Assembly: GCF_910592395.1 (NCBI RefSeq)
Contig: NC_088324.1
Span: 2,664,001-2,728,000 of the forward strand
Length of the DNA stretch: 64,000 bases
From: Lineus longissimus
Lineage: Eukaryota > Nemertea > Pilidiophora > Heteronemertea > Lineidae
Reading direction: 5' to 3'
Under the pieces are notes generated by a model. That model ran no database searches. It had not been told where the DNA came from and saw nothing but the letters and a program-made list of their open reading frames with translations. Shown in pieces: positions 10,666-22,640 of the stretch. Numbering within the stretch: position 1 is the stretch's first letter; every line of letters begins with the position of its first letter. Both the position numbers and the translations under genes were made by a program.

Positions 10666-10850
10666 CACTAAGGCTGACGTTACATAGGCCTCATTCGTTC
10701 ACTTCCCACATGTCACGTTCCAGCTTTACTTAACGTTCCTCGGTGAATGCACGGCCTTGTGGCATGCATTCAGTGAGGAACGAACGCATTAAGGGGAACG
10801 TGACATGTGGGAAGTGAACGAATGAGGCCTATGTAACGTCAGCCTAAGTG
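10666..10850. mobile_element. Hairpin MITE, 185 bp
   Basis: Left arm CACTAAGGCTGACGTTACAT pairs with right arm ATGTAACGTCAGCCTAAGTG; about 53 bp at each end match with one mismatch, and weaker pairing continues to the centre near 10758. The whole is a foldback element without coding capacity. Target duplication was not identified. Confidence 0.85.
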
Positions 10851-11505
10851 ATGTGAGAACTCCGAATCTAAAGTTTGTACAGAGAGGCATTCATGTAGTA
10901 GGATGTTTTTCAAGACAGACTATAGCTCAATGGGTCACTAGACCAGTGAAGCAGAACCGGGCTGGCTATTTAGTATTGCCTGGAGGGTTGCGAGGTTACG
11001 TAATTTTTGTAATTTATGCATGTGATTGAAATTAAGGTAATACTTATGAAACAATTTAACCTTAGGCCCAAGTTTTTTCCTTATCTCCAAACGTGGTCAG
11101 TTTCACGCTGATTCCCTTTACGCAAGAGCTCCCAGCCAGAAGAAATTGCTGACAAATAAATGTTGGCTAAATTTAGGCAGCTGGGTGCTTGCATAATGAT
11201 GTCTGGAGAGGTCATCAATACAAAAATAAGCTTAGTAGGTTTCTGTTAGGATCATTCACTACTGTGCATTGAATCTGTACATGCAAATACAGCTAGGAGC
11301 ATGGCTATTATCAAAAAGAATTGCGCCAGGCAACCGAATGGACCCGACAGGAGAAAGAGATATTAGAAATTTAATAATATCGAAGGAGGTTTACGAAATC
11401 CGCTTCGTGAGGCACTTGGATCTGGATGTGCATTCCGTCAATTACACCAACATCATATATCTAAAGACTCGTTCACGTCAAAATGCTCTTTCGGCAACAA
11501 TACTT

Positions 11506-11735
11506 AGCTAGGTGTCTACTTCAGGTACCTTAAAAGGTACCTTACGGAAGGGTAGGATTTACGGAAATACTTAAGTATTTCCCAAGTTAAGTTGTTTTAT
11601 GTAAAATACTTAAATGTAAGGAAATGTTCACACTTAAGATGCTTTATGCATACGGCCACTTGGAAATACTTGAGTATTTTTCTAAAATCCTACCCTGAAG
11701 GTGCCTTTTGAGGAACCTGAAGTAGACACCTAGCT
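11506..11735. mobile_element. Hairpin MITE, 230 bp
   Basis: Ends are inverted copies: AGCTAGGTGTCTACTTCAGG on the left and CCTGAAGTAGACACCTAGCT on the right, with pairing extending inward through GGTAGGATTT/AAATCCTACC and GGAAATACTTAAGTATTT. It is AT-rich in the centre and non-coding. Different family from the hairpin at 10.67 kb. Confidence 0.85.
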
Positions 11736-11739
11736 CATT

Positions 11740-12850
11740 ATTTTTATATCATTTCCTCGTGATCGACCAAGGTGGAAGGATGGCAGCAATAGCTGCTCTA
11801 GATATTGTTGTCGAAAGAGTTTTTCGAAGAGAACGAGTCTTTAGAGATAGAGACAACCCACTGGGCTATCTCACCTGACTTCACTTGGACACCAGACCAA
11901 GGCTGTTACACAAGATGTAAACAAAACAGTTGATTTGCTGTATCTCTAGACTTAGTGCTTTAATTTTGATCAAACTAGATATGATGCGAAGCTTTAAATC
12001 TAGTACCTGAGGTTTTGTACATGTCATGCAAGCAATAAAGCAGGAATATTGGCGATCCATCATCATCTTGCTCTAAATGTGCTTTTGAAGATGGCTGCTA
12101 ATAGATCTGAGATGTGAACTCATGACGATGTTACACCGGCTAAACCTCTAGTGGTTAGTGTTAGTAAAGTTTCTAAAATCAATGATATTGATGAAATGAT
12201 CGGAGAGAGGCAACTATTTCTCCTCGTATTGATAAAAAGTAATATTTTTGCCAAAAAAGTGTAAACATCCATTAAAAGTATGAAAATAATGACATAAATG
12301 CTTTGACAGATACCAGTTTGCTTGGATTAAGTGAACATCCCCGGTTACATATATGTTTGGTTTAAGAGAAAATATTCGTTTTCAACAGATCTGTCACACT
12401 AATGCTAGTATAACATGTATGCAACACCAATGTTTGTGCCAAGTTCACATTCGTAGTTATTGTAACATAATGTAAACAGATATATATGTAAACAGATATA
12501 TGTCGAACCACAGTGGTATGTCATTGAAAGAAGCAAGATGATGTCAACACCATGATAAACAGGATGTTAACCTGAACCACAATTTTAGGTGTCTAGGTTA
12601 ACATAATGTTAACATATCTGTTACACTGACATATAACACAGTGTGTAAGCTGAGTTGTGAACTCACCCAATGAGCTGCAAGGAGGTTACCGCTTTCACCG
12701 TGCAGGAATTCTTTATATTACTGAACTTATTCAATATGACATCGCACGGAGGACCATGCCCATAGGAGGACCGTGGGTTTTCACTATGACTGTCATCACT
12801 GTCACACGAAATAGACTAGCTCACGAAAACGATTACGTCAACTCAATAAT
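11740..12850. other. Non-coding stretch
   Basis: I see no supported gene here. A short direct repeat, ATGTAAACAGATATAT, occurs twice at about 12471-12500, and GTTAACATAATGTTAACAT-like palindromic words lie near 12597-12615. Confidence 0.4.
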
Positions 12851-12853
12851 GAT

Positions 12854-12859
12854 TTTATT
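12854..12859 (-). terminator. Poly(A) signal AATAAA of the peptide gene
   Basis: On the minus strand AATAAA lies about 57 bp beyond the TAG stop of the peptide precursor, the usual distance for a short 3' UTR. Confidence 0.6.
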
Positions 12860-12915
12860 TCTTTAGATGGAATATAGAATAGCCATTACAAAGGAAGACG
12901 GTGGATACCTTCTCT

Positions 12916-13098
12916 CTAACCCAGAAGCGCGTCACGATAATACGTATCCTGCTTCTTAAGGAAATTCGAGAACGCATCCCTCTTGGTGACCTCTGCTTCT
13001 ATCTCGTCTTGGGTCACATCCTCCTCTCTCTTGGCGGTTCTTTCAGCAGCAACACTGCAAATGACAACGCACAGGACCAGTAGGATGACGAACTTCAT
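12916..13098 (-). CDS. Secreted peptide precursor (neuropeptide or antimicrobial-type)
   Basis: A complete 60-residue protein starts at a true ATG. Residues 1-18 (MKFVILLVLCVVICSVAA) form a textbook signal peptide with an AA cleavage end. An acidic spacer follows, with KR at 23-24 and EEDVTQDEIEAEVT up to a second KR at 39-40. The last 20 residues (begin DAFSNF, end RDALLG) contain KK at 48-49 and finish in Gly before the stop, the signal for C-terminal amidation. Processing would release an amidated 19-mer, or an 11-residue Gln-started piece if KK is cut. Upstream, CTTGCAG lies four bases before ATG, consistent with a 5'-UTR intron acceptor; AATAAA lies downstream. No Cys in the mature part, so not a disulfide peptide. 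The layout fits neuropeptides and linear defence peptides; I do not recognise the family. Confidence 0.7.
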   Translation of the reverse strand: MKFVILLVLCVVICSVAAERTAKREEDVTQDEIEAEVTKRDAFSNFLKKQDTYYRDALLG

Positions 13099-13099
13099 T

Positions 13100-15980
13100 T
13101 TACTGCAAGATAATGATCATGAAGATTTACTGACTGACAGGTCAGAAATACCGAAAACGTGTAAAATATCGCGCCTCTTTAAGATTCTGGAAAATAAATA
13201 TATAATTTTGTCAACAATTTTTATTTTGTCTCAAGATTTTTGAAATCACAATTTTTCGTTTTTTGCTTTTACGAATCCTCTTTGTTACTCGCGAAATCGG
13301 CAGAAATGTAACGTCCGCAAACATAAATTTTGGTGGTGTACAAGTAGTTCGCTATAAGGGAATTTTTGTAATACATGTACATGTATTGTGTGATTAATTG
13401 CGTCAGAGATGGTAGCGCCTCAGCTGGATGAAGTAGTTTTGAAGAGGGGATACATATAAGGAAAGGGAGGTTTCTGAAACAAAAGGAGCTTTCTTCTGCG
13501 CTACAAGTAGTTGAAACAATATCTTCCTTATTAATAGGAAATTGAAATTGTACACACATCTGTTTGGTTTTTGTGGCCTCAAAAACCAATTTTCAAAGAA
13601 GACCGACCTGTAGTTCGCCCTCCAGAACCCGAAACGATGCGGATATAATATTTAAGAATGGACTTTAGGCTATGTGGTTCGGCTTGGTCCAAGCAGCCAC
13701 ATGTAAACATAGGAAATACTGCTTAAGGCAACATCGGATAAAGACAACAAAAAAACAACAACGGGGAGTGCCTTAAGCATTTGTGTTAGTGGTGGTACAA
13801 AATGCAGGCCACGTACCTGTAAAAAAGATTTCAGCCATTTTTTAGTTAAATAGGCAATACACGTATATCTATTGGCCTATGACTTTTTTTCCAGACTTAA
13901 TCAGCGAGGAACGCTTTCACAGCCGGATAGAAATATCCAAGCCTGTCAAACTGTGAAATTTTCGTTGTACGTTGTGTGTGAACACTTCAAGGTTTGGGGT
14001 CAGAACATAGGGGACGCTTTTTTCAATAATTTTCATTATTGACGACCTTTCTGGAGTGCATGGTTCAAGAACACTCACATGAACATGTGTGCATGCGTGG
14101 TAATCTAAAAATGTCAAAAGATTTGCCCCACATATCATACTAAATTCTTATATTGTTTTTTTCTTATCTAAAAATGATGAGATCCTTATCCACTGCATAC
14201 TAAGGGAATTTTTTTAAATGGCTTATTTTCCTATACAACCTCGACTTTAGATACTGGTGCGTGACACAGTAGAGGTGCGGTTTTTGCCGTGGTTACAAAG
14301 TATCATATTATATTCTCAATGAAAGTACACTTAATTGTGAGTAACGAGAAACTAGAAATTTCATTTTCCGGTCATTTTTAAGAAATTTACACTAATTTCA
14401 AAAAGTTCCAATTCCATGATATATTTCCTATATTTCCTATGTTAAAACCAGTTAAAAATCTGGCGCAATAGAAAACAGACAACTTTGCAATATTAGTAGA
14501 ATACTGTAGAGTGTTTACTTCAATCATTCATAAAATGTGTGTACATGTCAAAATATAGCAATAACTTCTTAACTATGTATATTTCTCATGACTTTATCAT
14601 TGCTGCGCAACAATTGAGGTTTTTAAAATGAAGTTAACAGGCTGTCATTGTTAGATCTCAAGGCCCAAAGTGTGCAAGTCTTCCATGCGCACACATCAAT
14701 GAAGGAATTCATGACGAACTGATCAGGTAAAGACAGGGTGAAGTCGATTACATGAACAATGTGATGCAACAATGCGTTCAGTTGCTGCAACAATGGAGCG
14801 GCACAACATATAGTACAATTGGCTAACACAATGCCACATATACTGACTCGTACTCTAGCACCAGGGTACCATATTGTTCGAAATGGAACTTTCCTGCATT
14901 TCTTCCCGAGCAATATCTCCAATGGTAAATAACTGGCCTTTGATATTGTTGCCAGGACCTTCTGTTGTATCGGAAAGATGCAGAAATATACTTACAATTC
15001 ACTGGGGACTGGAGAGTGAAGTTGTGATTCGAATTTTCCGAAATTTAAAGTGTTATTTTTCTCTCGTTTCAGATGTCACCTTCGAAGTACCAATATAGTC
15101 GCGGATCAACTTGGAATAAGTGTTTTGGTTAACTGAAAAATAATTTAATATGGTTAGGGTTGGTAAGAAGTCATACAGGTTTTCAAAGAAAAACAGGTTT
15201 AGAGGGTTCAGTGAATACCCTTAACATGTATGATCATCACGGCTCACACGGCAGCGGGCTGACACATTTGCCAAACTCTGTAAAAACGATTTTGCTGGAA
15301 GGTATGTAGTGCCAGACTGTAACAACAAGCTGGTAATGCAAAGATGTTGAGACCCAAGCCAATACCTGTTGTTGATCCCATTTCATCATTCTTGTCACCA
15401 GATTCAAACGAGAATGTCGTTGTCAACTGCATCAAATAGATTGTTTTAGCAACCTCGACCGGACCTTTAATTACAGGTGCGTGACTAGCACTACTTCCTC
15501 TGAGACGGTAACACCAAGCTGGGATTGAAACCACACTCCTGGGTATCAGTGTGACATTTTTATTGAAGTGAGATCATACTAAATCTTGGTGTTAAAATTA
15601 ACACATAACCAGATTTCAAATCCAGTTTTATAGAGGATTAGTGTTAGTGTTACACTTGGATGAGATAAAACCAGGTTTAAGTTCGAGCTTACACAACGTG
15701 ATACGTTTTAATCAGACTCCGGGATTAATAGCTACATATTAACATATTAACTCGTACACTAAATCTCAGTGTTAAATTTAAAACCGACCTTGATATCACT
15801 CAATATTCATTTGCACAATCCCCGATGGATTGAGTTTTTATGAATAACAATTCTGTAGAACTTTGCTAAATTTGCCACAGCTAAACGATAGAAATCAAAA
15901 AGAACTCCGATAGTGACGAAAAATCATTTTCATTGGATGATACACCCATTATCTGCCTATAGGGCGATGGATGAAAGGAT
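13100..15980. other. Long non-coding stretch
   Basis: Frames here are short, lack motifs and mostly lack coding composition on either strand. The sequence is AT-rich, with an ACATGTACATGT-type microsatellite at about 13373-13386. Part of it could be the 5' intron and upstream region of the peptide gene. Confidence 0.4.
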
Positions 15981-18420
15981 GGCGATGTCAGCAGTTCTTT
16001 GGTTTGGTTCAGATGACATTTTTTACGGGAGTGATAACAATGGCCACAGCTTCAGTCGGCCAATGGGTTTATAAAGCAGTTGTAAGATATCTGTCAACAT
16101 TATGCTTGTTATTGGCGTTTAACATTCGGAATAGAGAAATGTAAAGCAATGTATGATTTCTGGTGTAAATCCATTTAGGACTGAGCCAGATTGGTAGAGG
16201 GAAAGAACTTTTAAAAATGAAAAAAATACCTTTAATGTATTAGATCTGACCTTTTGTAATAATGGTAAGGCAACTAGCCATGCAGAGAAGAGAACCAGTG
16301 AAGCTGGGAAAGCCGCTTTTGGCCATGCCCATAAGGATTTTGATATCCTGGTTTATCAACTGATGCTAATTAAGAGATATTCATATAAATATATAGTCAG
16401 CCTATACTACCTTTACGGTAAGGAATGCCTGAATTTGTCCTCTCAATATTTTAAAGCGTTGGACTCACCCCAAGGAGGTGTTTTAAGACGGGTGTGTTGC
16501 CTCGGTAAGATGTTCCGCCATTTTAAACTGCTAGCGGTTCTAATGATTGAGAATGCAAGATATATTGTTGTGGGTTCCTTATATAGGAGGATGTTTTTCG
16601 GGAACACTCCTGCGAGACCCCTGATCATGAATGTATAGGTACATACAATGGTATTCATCTACGGTCGGGTGAACGAGTTCCCGGGACGACCCTTGTCATG
16701 GCTTCTGTCAGCGATCCGGTCAGAGTCGGTCACGCGGATTTTAGGCTAAAACTACGGGCTACACCCTGTGATGGAGTCTCTGATTCACTTATAAACCTAT
16801 TATATGATGTAAATTACAATAATGTAGACTCAATGCAGCACAAGCTGGTCAGGCTCCCCAATTCTGAATCTTTTTAGGTGCATGCACTGTTTTATTCACT
16901 TGTATTTCAATGTATCATTTGGAACTAAATGTACTTTTAATTCTCTTATGAAGGTTATCAATAGGGTGTATCAAAAAAAGGGGAGACCGATATTAATTTG
17001 TTAATTTTTCTGGACATGTCTAAATATTTTGGATGTAGGCAACCACCATTTATTACCCAATGATGTCCTCTTTCTTATGATACCAAGAAATCCAATTTGC
17101 TGTCACAGATGACTGAACACGGAAGAGTTCAATCAGTCATGGCAGAACTTCGATTTGTTCCCTTATTTTTCCTGTGATTCTTATCATTTTTAAGTGAATA
17201 TATACATCATGAGTGAATCGCACTTTCTGTGATAATCAATAACTTGCAAAATATGGGTTCTGAATGCGCATAGATGTTTTTTACTTTATACGTGCTGTTT
17301 CACTGGAATTCGACAACGTTTAAAGCCGTTTAAAGCATAAGTGCCCATAACCAGATAAATTTTAGTTTTAAGACGAAGAAAACGACAAAGCCAGGCCGAC
17401 ATGACACGCGCTCACTGCCTGTTGTTAGTTAAGTAAACTAATGTAATATATATTGCCAGCCTCGACCAACACCACTATATAAACGCCAAGTGGATACTAA
17501 TCAGCATATTTGCAGAGTTGCCAGTATATATTGTTCTTTTGAAGTGGCAAATAACGGCCAGATTATATTCAATATGAAATACAAATGTTTCTCTTCTGTT
17601 GATTATTTCGATCCTTCCACCAAATTCGGCACACACCCAACAAATAGTAAGCAGCTTTACCGAACACTCCTTGCGAAGCACGGGTAACTGCTAGTAATTA
17701 TTATTATAATGCGTTGACGAGTAACGATGTAAAAGCGTGGCACTTACCTCACTAATGGTTGCTTCCAGATTGAAAGACTGATTGAAATCACTGAGGGTCT
17801 CGCATTATATAATCGCTTGCCAATTCTGAATTCATCATGAATTCATCAAAAATTAATTCAGAAATTACATTTTTAATTGAAATGGAAATGGCTTCATTTA
17901 TTCTTACTGCCGTGCCAGCTGTTCTTGTCTGGCTGTCACATTTTGACATTTTTGACAAATTTATGGTGTCATCATAATTTTATATTTATGATATTTCTGA
18001 CTCGCAGGGGTCATGCTTCTATCTATCGGATAAAAAACACAATAATGAACGAGTTACGAGGCTCCAGAGGCTTATATGGCAGCAATTTTGAATTTATCCA
18101 AATTAGGTCCTTTCCTCAACCCGAAAATCAGAGAATGTCGGATATTTTGTGGAGAATAATCCCATGAACAAAATTATACCAAAAACCTTTTGCTGCAATT
18201 TGTTCTAAGTTTGACCTTAACTTTGACTGGAATGGCGTAGGCATTTTGTTGATTTATTTCATTTTTGATATATCATTATGAATATAATACGACTAGATTT
18301 GAATAGTTATGCTTACCAAGCCTAGCACCTGCACTGCTTGCTTTTTAAATTTCACTGGAATGGCTTTTGTTGCTTAATTTCATTTTTAATTGATCATGAT
18401 GAATATAACTAGATTTGAAT
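15981..18420. repeat. Left arm of a large inverted repeat
   Basis: Starting GGCGATGTCAGCAGTTCTTT, this arm is the reverse complement of 19205-21062 over almost its full length, roughly 95 percent identical by eye. It contains about 510 bp (16409-16920) absent from the right arm, and a small local duplication near its inner end (two copies of the CCTAGCACCTGC...TTGCTTTTT block). No transposase is encoded. The open frame at 17877-18167 is mirrored exactly in the other arm but has no recognisable product. Confidence 0.9.
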
Positions 18421-19204
18421 ATATTTATGACCACCCAGCCTAGCACCTGCTGCTTGCTTTTTACATGAGATGGTGATTCGCGAGGTAGACGCCCTCTGGC
18501 TGATACAGGTTCTATGGCGATACGGCTCTGCTCATATGATAACGTCTAGCTATCAATCAACATATCCAGGGCACTTGTTATTTACATGGTATATACATAT
18601 ATTACCAGCTCAGGCTTCCGTGCAAAAAAATAGAAAAAATATTATTTAATAAAGAATAAAGATATGGAATTGGGAACACGTCCATCTCTCACGATTTAAG
18701 GTAAGATCATAAGAGGGGAAAACGTTCTGCATGAAGAGAAGTTAGAGCAAAAAGGAATAAGAAACAGCAATTATTTTGTTGTTTTAAGCATACATGAAAT
18801 TTTGAAAGTTGGCACTCTAAACTAATTGATATATTATATACTTTTAACACAAGTCGAATAGTGTGTTTTTTTCTGGGACACCCGCATAATAAATGATACA
18901 TGAATCAAGGACGATAGATTGATAAATAGTTCATAGGCCTTGCTATGTCCGGGGTCGTCCAGTTGGCCGTAAGAAGCTCCAACGGAGTAAATGTAGCCTA
19001 TAAAAAATAGTGATGAAAACACTGATAGCGTGGTGGCTTTCCGATCAGGCCCATGCTTGGTGTGTCATTTTGGAGGACAGCTTGCAATAAATTTCACAGC
19101 ATACCCTCTGAATCATCTTATCAAATATTCATTAGCTAATTAAATGGTATCTCACGTCGGTGTCTGAGTGTCGAGTGTGTTTAATTGTATTGCCCGACTG
19201 GCAC
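18421..19204. other. Spacer between the inverted-repeat arms
   Basis: About 780 bp of unique, AT-rich sequence separates the arms. No gene, transposase remnant or tRNA is recognised. If the arms are the long termini of a transposon, this is what remains of its interior. Confidence 0.5.
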
Positions 19205-21062
19205 CATATTCAAATCTTGTTATATTCGTCATGGTAAATTAAAAATGAAATAAAGCAACAAAATGCCATTCCAGTCAAATTTAAAAAGCAAGCAGTGCAG
19301 GTGCTAGGCTTGGTAAGCATAACTATTCAAATATAGTCGTATTATATTCATAATGATATATTATATATATCACTTTGTTCATGGGATTATTCTCCACAAA
19401 ATATCCGACATTCTCTGATTTTCGGGTTGAGGAAAGGACCTAATTTGGATAAATTCAAAATTGCTGCCATATAAGCCTCTGGAGCCTCGTAACTCGTTCA
19501 TTATTGTGTTTTTTATCCGATAGATAGAAGCATGACCCCTGCGAGTCAGAAATATCATAAATATAAAATTATGATGACACCATAAATTTGTCAAAAATGT
19601 CAAAATGTGACAGCCAGACAAGAACAGCTGGCACGGCAGTAAGAATAAATGAAGCCATTTCCATTTCAATTAAAAATGTAATTTCTGAATTAATTTTTGA
19701 TGAATGCATGATGAATTCAGAATTGGCAAGCGGTTATATAATTCGAGACCCTCAGTGATTTCAATCAGTCTTTCAATCTGGAAGCAACCATTTGGTGAGG
19801 TAAGTGCCACGCTTTTACATCGTTACTCGTCAACGCATTATAATAATAATTACTAGCAATTACCCGTGCTTCGCAAGGAGTGTTCGGTAAAGCTGCTTAC
19901 TATTTGTTGGGTGTGTGCCGAATTTGGTGGAAGGATCGAAATAATCAACAGAAGAGCAACATTTGTATTTCATATTGAATATAATCTGGCCGTTATTTGC
20001 CCCTTCAAAAGAACAATATATACTGGCAACTCTGCAAATATGCTGATTAGTATCCACTTGGCGTTTATATAGTGGTGTTGGTCGAGGCTGGTAATCTATA
20101 TTACATTAGTTTACTAAACTAACAACAGGCAGTGAGCGCGTGTCATGTCGGCCTGGCTTTGTCGTTTTCTTCGTCTTAAAACTAAAATTTATCTGGTTAT
20201 GGGCACTTATGTTTTAAACGGCTTTAAACGTTGTCGAATTCCAGTGAAACAGCACGTATAAAGTAAAAAACATCTATGCGCATTCAAAACCCATATTTTG
20301 CAAGTTTTTGATTATTACAGAAAGTGCGATTCACTCATGATGTATATATTCACTTAAAAATGATAAGAATCACAGGAAAAATAAGGGAACAAATCGAAGT
20401 TCTGCCATGGCTGATTGGACTGTTCCGTGTTCAGTCATCTGTGACAGCAAATTGGATTTCTTGGTGTCATAAGAAAGAAGACATCATTGGGTAATAAATG
20501 GTGGTTGCCTACATCCAAAATATTTAGCCATGTCCAGAAAAATTAACAAATTAATATCGGTCTCCTCTTTTTTTGAAACACCCTATTGATAACCTTCATA
20601 AGAGAATTAAAAGTACATTTAGTTCGTACATTTAGTACAGGCAGACTGTATATTTATATGAATATCTCTTAATTAGCATCAGTTGATAAACCAGGATATC
20701 AAAATCCTTATGGGCATGGCCAAAAGCGGCTTTCCCAGCTTCACTGGTTCTCTTCTCTGCATGGCTAGTTGCCTTACCATTATTACAAAAGGTCAGATCT
20801 AATACATTAAAGGTATTTTTTTCATTTTTAAATGTTCTTTCCCTTATACCAATCTGGCTCAGTCTTAAATGGATTCACACCAGAAATCATACATTGCTTT
20901 ACATTTCTCTATTCCGAATGTTAAACGCCAAATACAAGCATAATGTTGACAGATATCTTACAACTGCTGTATAAACCCATTGGCCGACTGAAACTGTGGC
21001 CATTATTATCACTCCCGTAAAAAATGCCATCTGAACCAAACCAAAGAACTGCTGACATCGCC
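19205..21062. repeat. Right arm of the large inverted repeat
   Basis: This arm mirrors 15981-18420 and ends GAACTGCTGACATCGCC at 21062. The tract 19379-19700 (partner 17845-18170) shows no difference by eye, while flanking parts differ at several percent. It stops 18 bp before a CRE/TATA promoter. No clear target-site duplication flanks the pair. Confidence 0.9.
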
Positions 21063-21079
21063 CAAGGAGGATACCGCGG

Positions 21080-21126
21080 TGACGTCACGGCTTTTCCAAG
21101 TTGATTCGAGAGGCTACATGTATATA
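21080..21126 (+). promoter_or_regulatory. Candidate promoter: perfect CRE plus TATA box
   Basis: TGACGTCA at 21080-21087 is a full palindromic cAMP response element. TATATA at 21121-21126 lies about 35 bp further on. A consensus splice donor (GTGGTAAGTT) follows at 21174, leaving room for a short first exon of about 20-25 bases from a start near 21150. Confidence 0.45.
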
Positions 21127-21149
21127 GGCCCAGTACGTCGACATCATTG

Positions 21150-22020
21150 ATCCGGCAGTGAACAAGATAAGTGGTAAGTTAAGCGATGTTTCCCTTCATC
21201 TATGTATTCACAAACAGATGATTGAAATAATTATACTGTATTCCCGTAGGCTTTGTATGCATGTATTCTATTCTAATAAATTACTCTTTATTTCAGTTTC
21301 AGCCTCCAAGATGTGTCACCAGAAATGCAACCGACATTATAGACAGGCGTGATTACTACTCTGATTTTTGACTGATGGTAAGTTCCGAGGCTATTTTGAT
21401 TGCAATTAAATATTATTTGAATCTACATTGAAATAAAAGTGGACATCTGTAGGATACTTCCTTTCTTTCTCTAGATTCAACACTGGTCAGTGTCAGAATT
21501 GAATTAGAATAGAAGCTGTGTCTGTTGGAGCCACCCCCAGTTACCCCCCCCCCCCCCTCCCCCATTTAGCCACTGCCATTAGGTTTACACTCGCCTTTAC
21601 AATTCCAGGTATACTCGTCTTCGAAATGGACCTGACTAGGAATGATGATGGTGACTTCCCTCCTCAGAAAAAAGCTCGGTTGGATTCGAAAGTTGGTGCA
21701 GGCGGTCATTAGCAATATTTCGGTCGTAAACGCAAGAAGTCCAAGAAATCCACTGACAAATCAGGAAAACGTATATTCAATGTCGGCGACACGTGTTTGT
21801 TCAGATTGGACTCAAACGTTTATCTTGGAACCGTTCTTAGTCAAGTTGATGAACATCACTTCCAAATTGAGGACTATACAGGAACATTGCGCACCTTCAT
21901 TTGTCTGTCACTTTGATTAAAAGAAAGTTAAAGTTGAAACTTCTATAGCAAGGAATATGAAGATGTGAACTTTGTATAATTATTTTTTGAATGTATGAGT
22001 CTATTGAATGTAAATTAAAT
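21150..22020 (+). pseudogene. Possible spliced gene, basic protein with Tudor-like segment
   Basis: Donors at 21174 and 21378 (both GTAAGT) and acceptors at 21296/21302, 21474 and 21609 (pyrimidine-AG) outline short 5' exons. The last one opens at ATG 21626: 28 codons (MDLTRNDDGDFPPQKK...), then an in-frame TAG at 21710, then 67 further codons to TGA at 21914. The second part has a basic run (KRKKSKKSTDKSGKR) and FNVGDTCLFRLDSNVYLGTV followed by FQIEDYTG, a pattern like the barrel strands of Tudor domains. ATTAAA near 22014 could be the poly(A) signal. The TAG makes it a pseudogene, a selenoprotein-unlike readthrough case, or a wrong start. Tudor assignment is tentative. Confidence 0.35.
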
Positions 22021-22111
22021 GCATATTGTGAATAATTAATATAATAATAATAATATTGTGTACATTGAAATCATGACTTTTAATTTTTGTGTACTGGTAC
22101 TGCCTTGATAT

Positions 22112-22640
22112 GTTGTCCTCTGTGACTGTTGTCTCATCTCTCGGAAGAACAAGATCCCAAGCTGGATGAGACACCTACATCCCCTGCATATAAAAGATAG
22201 GTTGTGACATAATGTCCTCTGTGACTGTTGTCTCATCTCTCTTAATAACAAGGCCTCAAGCGGGATGATACAACTACATCCCTTGCCTTTGATAATAAAG
22301 GTTGTAACATATAATGTCCTCTGTGACTGTTGTCTCATCTCTCGGAATAACAAGGCCTCAAGCTGGATGAGACAACTACATCCCTTGCCTATGATAATAA
22401 AGGTTGTGACATGTCCCTGGTGACTGTTGTCTCAACTTCACTCCCGGAATTACAAGACCCCAAGCTGGATGAGACACCCGTTGTCCTGCCTATGATATCA
22501 TAGGTTGTGACCTGTCGATTTTTGCAACTAACTGTCTCATCTTGGTAGGCCTACAATAGGACACATTTGTCCTGCCTATATATACTATAGGTTAAGACCT
22601 GTTCTTTGCGACTGTCTCATTTGTGTACAACAGGGCACCA
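22112..22640. repeat. About 100-bp tandem repeats, five to six diverged copies
   Basis: Units start with GTCCTCTGTGACTGTTGTCT and run through a CAAGCTGGATGAGAC segment and a TAGGTTGTGACAT end. Starts are at about 22115, 22214, 22316 and 22413, with two more degenerate copies to 22640. Apparent open frames on the minus strand here are products of the repetition. Confidence 0.85.

Noticed and set aside
13269-13589. 106-codon minus-strand frame upstream of the peptide gene
   Set aside because: No signal peptide or motif; it probably covers the 5' intron or upstream region by chance.
17877-18167. 96-codon frame identical in both arms of the inverted repeat
   Set aside because: Identity follows from the arms being near-identical DNA here. 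The peptide has no motif, starts within repeat sequence and has no splice or poly(A) context.
22036-22353. 105-codon minus-strand frame with internal peptide repeats
   Set aside because: It is a translation of the 100-bp tandem array; the amino-acid repeats reflect DNA repeats only.
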